Source: an uncultured delta proteobacterium (GTDB lineage Bacteria; RBG-13-61-14; DRUE01). From it: a DNA stretch of 7,179 nt. The notes beneath the pieces are model-generated. The model did no database searches, was not told the origin of the DNA, and saw only the letters and a list, made by a program, of their open reading frames with translations. Location of the stretch: assembly GCA_903930515.1 (NCBI GenBank), contig CAIYYW010000260.1, positions 1-7,179 of the forward strand, read 5' to 3'. Made by a program: the position numbers and the translations under genes. This document shows, in pieces, positions 1-6,537 of the stretch (position 1 is its first letter; every line of letters starts with the position of its first letter).

Positions 1-683
1 AAAAGCAGGTCCTGATCCCGGAGCGCGGTTCCAGGCGCCGCGTCCAATCCCGCGTATTCATCCGCGAAATTGGTTCCGCCCACAAAGCCGATCCGGTCGT
101 CCACGATCAGATACTTTTCGTGATAGCGCATATTCAATTCGTTTAAAGTCGGCAGGTAATTTTCATTTAGAAAAGAGAATTTCAAACCCTCAAACCCGCC
201 AACCTTGATCCCGGCCTCCCCCATCTCCCTTAACAGCTCCCGGTCCTTTTGATTGAACTTGTTATAGGCATCCACGATCAGGCGAACCCCAGCCCCTTCC
301 CCCAGCCGCTCTTTTAACAGCCGGCAAGTTTCCCTCCCGGTCCGGTCATTCATAAAAATATAGGTTTGGAGGTCAATTGATTGACGCGCCTGCTTGATCG
401 CCTCAAGCCTCAACCTGAAATTTTCCGGGCCGTCGCCCAGAACCTTGACCCCGCAATGCTTGCGCGCAAGAGGGATAACCGTGCCCGGATCCGGGGTTTT
501 GGGGGAGAGGAAAAAGGGGAAATCATCCTTGAAAACCGCGGCCGGGCCCTGTGCGATTATATCAGAGGCGGGAAAAGCGATGATCGGGTGATGGACGCAC
601 CCGGATAAAACGCTGAGCAGGATGATCAGGGCCGGGAGGGCTTTTGAGCGGGGATATATCCTGTTTACCCGGAAAATTTTCAT
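1..683 (-). CDS. Phospholipase D superfamily lipoprotein, N-terminal part
   Basis: The frame is open from an ATG at 681-683 to the left edge, giving 227 codons with the C-terminus outside the window. Residues 1-29 look like a lipoprotein signal peptide: basic start, hydrophobic core, and lipobox L26-S27-G28-C29. Val at +2 does not suggest inner-membrane retention. From about residue 82 the sequence follows the phospholipase D fold. Its first half ends in a complete HxKxxxxD motif (H188, K190, D195), followed by the usual GG-T-N (202-205). Family members include cardiolipin synthases, phosphatidyltransferases and nucleases; they normally carry two such motifs, and the second would lie beyond the edge. 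A lipid-anchored, envelope-facing enzyme acting on phosphodiesters is inferred; the substrate is unknown. An in-frame TGA at 717-719 leaves this ATG as the first normal start. There is no Shine-Dalgarno sequence at normal spacing. Confidence 0.88.
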   Translation of the reverse strand, partial: MKIFRVNRIYPRSKALPALIILLSVLSGCVHHPIIAFPASDIIAQGPAAVFKDDFPFFLSPKTPDPGTVIPLARKHCGVKVLGDGPENFRLRLEAIKQARQSIDLQTYIFMNDRTGRETCRLLKERLGEGAGVRLIVDAYNKFNQKDRELLREMGEAGIKVGGFEGLKFSFLNENYLPTLNELNMRYHEKYLIVDDRIGFVGGTNFADEYAGLDAAPGTALRDQDLL

Positions 684-691
684 CAGAATAA

Positions 692-720
692 AATATAAGG
701 ATTTCTCCCAAAATAGTCAA
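692..720 (-). promoter_or_regulatory. Sigma70-like promoter of the phospholipase D gene
   Basis: Reading the minus strand, TTGACT (720-715) and TATATT (697-692) are separated by exactly 17 bases. Each matches the housekeeping consensus at five of six positions. The -10 element ends 8 bases before the ATG, so the predicted transcript would begin at or within a base or two of the start codon. The promoter sits in the 45-base gap after the creatininase-like gene, just past a T-rich run (728-719), so the gene can be expressed independently of its upstream neighbours. Confidence 0.6.
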
Positions 721-728
721 AAAGAAAA

Positions 729-1565
729 TCACGGGCGGTTGCGAAGGGTCCAATAACCATAACCGACCAGCTCCCGAAAAGAATGAACATCCAGGGCGTC
801 CCGGATCAGGTAAAATATTTTGGGAGACAAAATTTTCAAGGCGTCGTCATATTTGCGATAGGCTTCTTTAATGGCCGAATCATTTTTATCCCGGAGCGTT
901 TGCTCAACCACTTCGGTCAAATTCTTTACGATTTCAAGAACCGCCTTTTGCCCCAGTTCCGCACTCGCCTTTTTCCGGGGGTCCTGCCCCATTACCCCGA
1001 ACTTTTTCAAGCGCTCCAAGGTTGACAGCCCCTCGGGCATCAGCTCCAGCTTCACCAGCTCCGGCTGAAGCGCCATCATTATTGAGGTTTCCCACATTCC
1101 AGCGTGGTCTCCGTAGTATTGCAGATCAAGGGCGAAGACCTGCTCGGGCGCGCCGATGGCGAAGGGGGGGCCTTTCCGGTTGAAGCGTTCGCATTCCTTC
1201 CGGAGCAGCTTGATCAGGGAGGGCGGATAGTGGCCGGTGAGCAGGACGATGGTTTGGAAACCGAAGCCCTTGAGTTGTTCCAAGGTCTGCCGGACCAGCA
1301 CTTTGATCAGCTTGCGCCGAAAATGGAAGGTGAAGGGAAAGGGCATGGTGTCGGAGGCGGCCCAGAACATAGGCGGGAACAGCACTCCCCCGGTTTTTTC
1401 CGCGCATTTCTCGCAGAGCGCATAGGCCTTAAGCCCGTCCAGACCGAGCGGGTTATGCTCGCCGTGCCATTCCAAAGCCCCGATCGGGACATAGGCCGCC
1501 GGGGCTTTCCCCAACATCCCCCGGATCGGTCCGGGACGGCTGGTTTCAAATTTTATGTAATCCAT
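729..1565 (-). CDS. Creatininase-family metal-dependent hydrolase
   Basis: This 278-residue protein has the family's N-terminal metal motif, PIGALEWHGEHNPLGLD (27-43), supplying E32, H34 and D43. The second motif reads GHYPP (111-115), so H112 is present, but the residue matching Glu122 of Pseudomonas creatininase (GHYEN) is Pro114. A third motif, DHAGMWETS (153-161), supplies H154 and E159, matching His178 and Glu183. Family members hydrolyse cyclic or linear amides and related C-N bonds (creatinine, formamidopyrimidines, the mycofactocin peptide) and one opens an inositol-derived ring. The substrate here is unknown. Residues from about 215 form a charged, partly helical tail that seems longer than usual. 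No signal peptide is seen, so it is cytoplasmic. It starts 30 bases after the glycyl radical enzyme stop. An in-frame TGA five codons upstream fixes the ATG; only a weak GAG precedes it, so co-transcription with the upstream gene is likely. Confidence 0.88.
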   Translation of the reverse strand: MDYIKFETSRPGPIRGMLGKAPAAYVPIGALEWHGEHNPLGLDGLKAYALCEKCAEKTGGVLFPPMFWAASDTMPFPFTFHFRRKLIKVLVRQTLEQLKGFGFQTIVLLTGHYPPSLIKLLRKECERFNRKGPPFAIGAPEQVFALDLQYYGDHAGMWETSIMMALQPELVKLELMPEGLSTLERLKKFGVMGQDPRKKASAELGQKAVLEIVKNLTEVVEQTLRDKNDSAIKEAYRKYDDALKILSPKIFYLIRDALDVHSFRELVGYGYWTLRNRP

Positions 1566-1595
1566 CTTACAAATAACTCATTGCGAATTTTTTCC

Positions 1596-4121
1596 CTATC
1601 CCCGCGGGGAGTCCAGGCCGTGGCTGGTCCGGCAGATGATATCGTTCTGGGTGGAGAGGTCGAGCACGGTGAACAGACCGCTGTATCCCGCGACCCGGAC
1701 CACCAGTCCGCGGTATTGGTCCGGATGCCTTTGGGCGTCTCTCAGGGTGTCGGCGCTGATGATATTATATTGGATATGAGACCCTCCCATCCGGAAGTAT
1801 GCGCGGTTGAGGTCCACAAACTTTTTCAGGTTTTCCCCGCCTTGCAGCAGGTCCGGGTTGAAGGACATATTGAGCACATAGCCGTTGGTGACCTTTTTCC
1901 CGTCCACAGCGGCCACCGAGCGCATCACCGCGGTCGGGCCTTTATTTTCCCTTCCCCGTCCGGGCGAGACCCCGGCGGAGAGGGTTTCTCCGAGCATCCT
2001 TCCGTCCGGGGTGGCCCCGGTCAGGATTCCGAAAACCAGGTGGCTGCTCATAGAATAAATACCCGGCCGGAATTTGCCGTCCCGGAAATTGGGATGGCTG
2101 GAGACTTCCTCGCAATAAATACGCGCGGCCGATGCCGCCATCCGGTCCGGGAGTTGATCATCATTCCCATATTTGGGCGCGCGATGGATCAGCATTTGCC
2201 GGAGATGCTCCGCGTCCTTGAAATTTCCGCGCAAAGCAACCAGCAGCTCGGGCAGGGGGATTTGCTTTTGCTCAAACACCAGGGATTGCACCGCGCAAAG
2301 GGAGTCCGCGACTTCGGCCAACCCCACGGCCTGGGGCCCGGTGAAATTGTAGCGCGCTCCACCGGCGGTGACATCCCTGCCTTTCGCGACGCAGTCGTCA
2401 ATGGTTGACGAGATCAGGGGGGTGGGTTTCAATTCGGCGTGCGCCTGATCCACGAATGACATCGCCTTGGCCATCCGGCCGACAAAAAAGCTCACCTGTT
2501 CCTGATAGGCCTTGAGGATTTCGTCCATACCTTGGAACCGAGCCGCGTCCCCGGTTTTCTTCCCGAGATTCCTGCCGCGCAGGATCGGATAGATTTCCGA
2601 AAGGCCTATTCCGCCGGCTTTGCCGGTTGCCCAAAGATAGTTGAGCATCATCCGGTAATGGCGCAATCGGCCCTTGCCAGAGGCGCCCCGTCGCGGAAGC
2701 AGGTAAGGCCCGAACCGCCGCGCCAGCATTTTCCGGTTCGCGATCAAATCCATCCCGTCTCCGTTATTGAGCGCGAGTTCCAGGCAGCGCGCGATATTCA
2801 CCAGGTTGGAATCGGTGGACCCGAATGAGCTCCCGGAAGTGGTCGGCTCCACGCACCCGACAATGGCGTAATCCCGCGCTTCCGGGGAGGAGATTCCGCT
2901 TTCAATCAGGCCGGGAACAATCACTTGATCGTTGAAAAGCGACATCATCGCCCCGCGGCGGACGGCGTCATAAACCTGGGTGGAGAATTCGGCCGGGGTG
3001 TCGGGATGAAACCTCACTGCGAGATTGGGCGAGACCGCGCGTATATTATCCAGGGCAAAGAGGAAAAGGGAACTGAGCGGATTGGTGGCGTCATTCCCTT
3101 GCCGGTCGGTCCCGCCGATGGTCAGGCTCTGGGCGATGGGCGGTCCGGAGGTGACCGATAGCACCAAGGAATCCAGGACATTGACCACCTCGCTCATCTT
3201 GAGATAGAGGCATTCAATCAACTCTTGCGCCTGGTCCGGGGTGATCTTGCCTTGAGCCAGGTCCTGCCGATAAAAGGGATAGAGGATTTGATCCAGCCGT
3301 CCCGGGCTTATGGCAAAACCGCCGCATTCCAGTTGGCAGATCAGTTGATGGAACCAGACCGACTGGAGCGCCTGATAGAAATCCAGGGGAGGATTTGCCG
3401 GAACCTTTTCGCAATTCCGCGCGATCCGGATCAGTTCCTGCCTTCTTGCCGGATCGTTTTCCAGCTCAGCCAGCCTGCGCGCCTCTTCCGAGAACCGACC
3501 CGAGAAATTGATCGCGGCCTCCGAGGTGATGACCACGGCCTGCCAGAATTCTTTTTGCGCATCCGACCCGGCCCCGGCCGCGAGCCTCTGCTCGGCCTCG
3601 GCGCGGATCCCGGCAAAGCCTTTGGCCAGCAGGTTTGGGTTGCCGACGATGAAATGACCGATGCCGTTTTGAAACTCGGCCTCCACCGTAAAGACCAGCT
3701 TGAACACATCCCGCTTCAGCTCCTTGGGCATCAGGCCGAAGGCGCGCTCCCATAAGGATTTGCCGCGCCAATAAGGAAGCACTTTTTTGATCGCGGCCCG
3801 GTCCGGGCCGCTGATCTGGAACGGCTGGATCGGCCGGTCGGGATAGGTGTCCAACTGGGCTTCCAGGGCAAAGGCCTTGATCTCCGGGAAAAGCGGGGAG
3901 CCTTTGGGCTTGGAAGACCGGTTGCCCACGATCAACTCCTCCGCCCGAATCGCGATGCTGATCTTTTCCAAAAGATGCTTCAGGGCCAATGCGTTCCGGA
4001 TCACCCGGGGCTTTCCCTCGGTCTGCCGGATGGATTCGGTCCAGAGAACCGCGCGCTCCGGGCAGATTTCAAATGGGGCATTGAGGTAGTTTTGTTTCAG
4101 CAACTGGGTGCGGCCGCTCAT
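1596..4121 (-). CDS. Glycyl radical enzyme, pyruvate formate-lyase-like family
   Basis: This 841-residue cytoplasmic protein is full length for the family. The N-terminal PFL-like domain occupies roughly residues 1-690. Its active-site loop reads GCVEP (422-426), giving thiyl-radical Cys423 and general-base candidate Glu425. The C-terminal glycyl radical loop reads RVAGYS (809-814), with Gly812 as radical carrier. Cys-x-Glu is found in eliminases and decarboxylases (glycerol/propanediol dehydratases, choline lyase, hydroxyproline dehydratase, hydroxyphenylacetate decarboxylase), not in formate-lyase itself, which uses Cys-Cys. Asp437 lies 14 residues after the Cys, as does Asp447 of Clostridium glycerol dehydratase. 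The position near that enzyme's His281-Ser282 appears to be Phe269-Ala270, which argues against a plain glycerol dehydratase. The substrate is not assignable. An activating radical-SAM partner is needed and is not in the window. An in-frame TAA directly precedes the ATG, fixing the start. Confidence 0.95.
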   Translation of the reverse strand: MSGRTQLLKQNYLNAPFEICPERAVLWTESIRQTEGKPRVIRNALALKHLLEKISIAIRAEELIVGNRSSKPKGSPLFPEIKAFALEAQLDTYPDRPIQPFQISGPDRAAIKKVLPYWRGKSLWERAFGLMPKELKRDVFKLVFTVEAEFQNGIGHFIVGNPNLLAKGFAGIRAEAEQRLAAGAGSDAQKEFWQAVVITSEAAINFSGRFSEEARRLAELENDPARRQELIRIARNCEKVPANPPLDFYQALQSVWFHQLICQLECGGFAISPGRLDQILYPFYRQDLAQGKITPDQAQELIECLYLKMSEVVNVLDSLVLSVTSGPPIAQSLTIGGTDRQGNDATNPLSSLFLFALDNIRAVSPNLAVRFHPDTPAEFSTQVYDAVRRGAMMSLFNDQVIVPGLIESGISSPEARDYAIVGCVEPTTSGSSFGSTDSNLVNIARCLELALNNGDGMDLIANRKMLARRFGPYLLPRRGASGKGRLRHYRMMLNYLWATGKAGGIGLSEIYPILRGRNLGKKTGDAARFQGMDEILKAYQEQVSFFVGRMAKAMSFVDQAHAELKPTPLISSTIDDCVAKGRDVTAGGARYNFTGPQAVGLAEVADSLCAVQSLVFEQKQIPLPELLVALRGNFKDAEHLRQMLIHRAPKYGNDDQLPDRMAASAARIYCEEVSSHPNFRDGKFRPGIYSMSSHLVFGILTGATPDGRMLGETLSAGVSPGRGRENKGPTAVMRSVAAVDGKKVTNGYVLNMSFNPDLLQGGENLKKFVDLNRAYFRMGGSHIQYNIISADTLRDAQRHPDQYRGLVVRVAGYSGLFTVLDLSTQNDIICRTSHGLDSPRG

Positions 4122-4127
4122 TTAATG

Positions 4128-4157
4128 ATTATATCGCGATTTACTTTGCCGGCGCAA
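4128..4157 (-). promoter_or_regulatory. Promoter with perfect -10 box before the glycyl radical enzyme gene
   Basis: On the minus strand a perfect TATAAT (4133-4128) ends 6 bases before the ATG of the glycyl radical enzyme gene. A weak -35 candidate, TTGCGC (4157-4152), lies 18 bases upstream and matches only at TTG. No Shine-Dalgarno sequence fits between the -10 box and the start. If the box is used, the mRNA is leaderless. The gap to the upstream glycosyltransferase gene is 61 bases, with no convincing terminator in it. Confidence 0.5.
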
Positions 4158-4182
4158 TTTTTTTCGGGTGATGGGATATTGG

Positions 4183-6273
4183 TCAATCCGGAAGGGGGAT
4201 TGGGGAAAAAATCAGGGAATCCAGTTGGAACCATCCGGGAAAGCTGATCGGGTCCAGCCGGATTCCGGTGATTTTAAGGCTGCGCAGCCAGGAAAGGTTT
4301 TGGTCCACCCGAATCCGGTAGGTATGGAATCGGCCGTCGGCGCGGACCGGGAAGCAGATCTGGTTCTGGGCCTGCCATTGCATCTCCTGCTGATCTTTGG
4401 AGCTGGTCCAGAACAGGCACCCTTGCTGCTGCGGGGCAGGCAGGTAATCTTTTTTCTCAATCCGCATCCTGAATTTCAGCTCCGAAACCGAAAGCGCCAG
4501 GGTTGAAAGCGGGAGCGAGATCAGATAGGGATCATCGTTATGGGAGTGGAAGGTATAAAAGTCGGCCAAATGCGCCGGGGAGTTCAGCTCAAGCCCGGGA
4601 GAAAGCTTCCAGTCCAAGGGATAGTTCCGCTTTCGGAACTCATAGCTCGGGAACAGCATCGGCCTCTGCTGATGGTTTTCCTGCAAAAACCTCCGGTCTT
4701 GCGCCAGCCGAATCACCTGGTTGGTAATGTCCTCCAGTTTCCCTTCCCTCCATTCCAAGACCTGCGATTGCTGGTCGTGGGTGACGGCAAGGGGAAGATC
4801 CGCGGGCGGGGACACCGTAACCATAGCTTTTTTCGGCTCGGAATATTGCAGTTCCAGCTCCGGCCACCAGGGCTTCCGTTCCTGGTAGAGCAACACGGTT
4901 TCCGGGCTGACCCAGGCCAGCGAGGGCCTCTCGGATGGAATAATAATCATCCGGTCCAGAAGGGAAGGCTGATATACCTTGAACATAGTGTCTAAATAAT
5001 AAAACTCAAAGCTCAGGCCGGTAATATAAATCCTGGCCGGCGATCCGGCTCCCGGCTCCTCGCCCACGGCCTTGAGGGTTGCCTCCCGGACTTTTTGGTA
5101 TTCCCGGCATCGGTCCGAGAAACTTTTCAGTTCGGAGAAATCGGTCCTTCCGTAAGAAACCAGGATCAGGCCGAAGAGGGAGAGGCTGATTGCCGATAGA
5201 TAGCGGTTCCTGATTTGAGAGAAAATACCCGCGAAGACCATCGCCATTCCGGCCAGGCCGAAATAAAACAGCCTCGCTTCCAGGAAGTAGAGCATCTGGG
5301 AAAGGTTCCAGAGCGGGACCAGCGCCAGGGCCATCCAGCCGATGCCGAGCAGGAGCAGACGCGGACGCCGGAAGATTGAGACCAGGGCGAGGATACCGAA
5401 GCCGAGGAAAGCCCCGAACAAAAGCCAGAACCAGACGGTTTTAATTCCAAGATGCCAGAACAGGTAATCGTTGAAGGCGCGGGACAATACTTTGGGCAGA
5501 TGATAGCTCAGGCGGGGAATGATAAACGACCAGGATACTTCCAAAGGCTCGTATCCGCCGATGAACCCGATCCGCCTGACCCGGAACCAGAGATAAAGGG
5601 CGAGCGCGGATATAAACAGGCTTCCGATCAGACCGGCGTCCAGGAACCGCTTGAGGGTTGACCTGGGCCCGGGCTGGAACAGGGCCAGCAGGAAGATGAA
5701 TCCGGGAAGGAGGAACGCGGTTTCCTTGGAGAGATAGGCCAGGAAACTTAAGGCCAATGCGATCAGTATTTTCAGCCACCATAGTTTCCGGAAAACGATG
5801 GCGTGGAGGGCGAGGACCAGGGAGAGGGTTCCGAAAAATACCATCAGCAAATCCGCGCGGCAGGAAATCCAGGACGGGGTGAGAATGGAGATCGGATGCA
5901 GGGCATAGAACACCCCGGCCAGAACACTGATCCATTTCTTATGCGGTTCCTCGTCCAGCATCAGGTGGATTAAATAGCTGACCAGCAGGCAGTTCAGGGA
6001 ATGGAGCAAAAGGTCCGCCAAGTGGTAGCCGAATGGGTTAAGGTTGAAGAGTCTGAAATAAACCGTATCCGTGAGCATCACCATTGGCCGCCAGAACACC
6101 TTTCCGAAAAATAAATGCCAGGTCGCGGCAAAAGGGTCGCTTAACAGATTGGCAAAGGCGAGATGGAGGAAATCGTCGGCGTAGAAAAAATTCTTGAGTT
6201 GCGGGGCCAGCAAGATTAAAGTGATCGCCAGTAACAAGCTCCAGACCAGAAACCATTGACTGATCTTTTTCAC
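4183..6273 (-). CDS. GT-C membrane glycosyltransferase with C-terminal beta-rich domain
   Basis: This 696-residue protein has about ten or more hydrophobic segments in residues 5-375, then a soluble tail. The membrane part shows the GT-C pattern: an Asp pair in the first external loop (D33-D34), WRP (61-63), NPFGYH (79-84), CRAD (138-141), LSKE (181-184) and LEARLFYF (331-338). These match the family that uses polyprenyl-phosphate sugars to glycosylate proteins or envelope glycans outside the membrane, related to GT39/TMTC-type mannosyltransferases but without their TPR repeats. Donor and acceptor are unknown. Residues about 570-696 resemble a beta-sandwich found in many polysaccharide-related proteins (DGRFHTYRI at 646-654, IRLDP at 671-675, a closing LDSL at 684-687), possibly glycan-binding. 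Translation begins at GTG; an in-frame TAA five codons upstream (6288-6286) and a membrane segment right after it support this start. Confidence 0.85.
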   Translation of the reverse strand: MKKISQWFLVWSLLLAITLILLAPQLKNFFYADDFLHLAFANLLSDPFAATWHLFFGKVFWRPMVMLTDTVYFRLFNLNPFGYHLADLLLHSLNCLLVSYLIHLMLDEEPHKKWISVLAGVFYALHPISILTPSWISCRADLLMVFFGTLSLVLALHAIVFRKLWWLKILIALALSFLAYLSKETAFLLPGFIFLLALFQPGPRSTLKRFLDAGLIGSLFISALALYLWFRVRRIGFIGGYEPLEVSWSFIIPRLSYHLPKVLSRAFNDYLFWHLGIKTVWFWLLFGAFLGFGILALVSIFRRPRLLLLGIGWMALALVPLWNLSQMLYFLEARLFYFGLAGMAMVFAGIFSQIRNRYLSAISLSLFGLILVSYGRTDFSELKSFSDRCREYQKVREATLKAVGEEPGAGSPARIYITGLSFEFYYLDTMFKVYQPSLLDRMIIIPSERPSLAWVSPETVLLYQERKPWWPELELQYSEPKKAMVTVSPPADLPLAVTHDQQSQVLEWREGKLEDITNQVIRLAQDRRFLQENHQQRPMLFPSYEFRKRNYPLDWKLSPGLELNSPAHLADFYTFHSHNDDPYLISLPLSTLALSVSELKFRMRIEKKDYLPAPQQQGCLFWTSSKDQQEMQWQAQNQICFPVRADGRFHTYRIRVDQNLSWLRSLKITGIRLDPISFPGWFQLDSLIFSPIPLPD

Positions 6274-6537
6274 CGGGGAATCATTTTATCCCAGGCGGAT
6301 TTAGGGAGCAAGCGAAATAAAAATCACACTTGCCACCGATTTCTTGGGACACCCAATAGGGGTAGTCGCTGGAATGAACAGGAAATAAAGGAAGGAAAGA
6401 GCCGCAGAAAGACGCAAGCCAGGGTTGCTCCTCGGGCAAGATTGCCCTGCCCGATTTCGGGTGCGCAAAGCCGCGCCCTGACTAAGCCCAAACCGGGTGC
6501 GATTCAGCTTGTCAACCCACTGTTCCCATAATTGAAT
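6274..6537. other. Intergenic region with small inverted repeats, no supported gene
   Basis: This 264-base gap between the RCC1 protein stop and the glycosyltransferase start contains the promoter described separately and three small inverted repeats. They are TTGGG/CCCAA around ACA (6344-6356), GGGCAA/TTGCCC (6434-6447) and CCCGA/TCGGG (6450-6461). The last two stand back to back and could fold in the 3' end of the RCC1 mRNA. Neither is followed by a T-run on the minus strand, so an intrinsic terminator is not supported. The eight-base word CGGGTGCG occurs twice (6458-6465, 6494-6501). No coding sequence with recognisable features is seen on either strand. Confidence 0.5.
6283..6311 (-). promoter_or_regulatory. 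Candidate promoter of the glycosyltransferase gene
   Basis: The minus strand carries TAAAAT (6288-6283), five of six matches to the -10 consensus, 17 bases after a weak -35 candidate TTGCTC (6311-6306). The -10 box ends 9 bases before the GTG start, so the expected transcript start is within two or three bases of the start codon. No Shine-Dalgarno sequence is present between them. The weak -35 keeps confidence moderate. Confidence 0.4.

Noticed and set aside
719-728. T-rich run after the creatininase-like stop as an intrinsic terminator.
   Set aside because: No stable stem precedes it; it more likely reflects the A/T-rich promoter of the next gene.
1104-2408. A 434-codon open frame on the plus strand.
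   Set aside because: It lies antisense to the creatininase-like and glycyl radical enzyme genes, spans the gap between them, shows no recognisable domain, and the minus-strand frames carry complete catalytic motifs. Long antisense frames are expected in G+C-rich coding DNA.
4140-4166. Possible terminator: TTGC/GCAA stem followed by a T-run on the plus strand.
   Set aside because: The stem has only four pairs, and the T-run is on the strand that carries no gene here.
6270-6284. A four-codon ATG frame on the minus strand whose TGA overlaps the GTG start of the glycosyltransferase.
   Set aside because: Its ATG overlaps the proposed -10 box, so it would not be transcribed from that promoter, and such short frames arise easily by chance.
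6344-6356. TTGGG-ACA-CCCAA inverted repeat as a possible mobile element end.
   Set aside because: It is a single short palindrome, with no partner copy, target-site duplication or transposase in the window.
6256-6531. A 91-codon plus-strand frame covering the intergenic region.
   Set aside because: It begins inside the antisense of the glycosyltransferase gene, has a biased basic composition, no domain, and no evident ribosome site or promoter.
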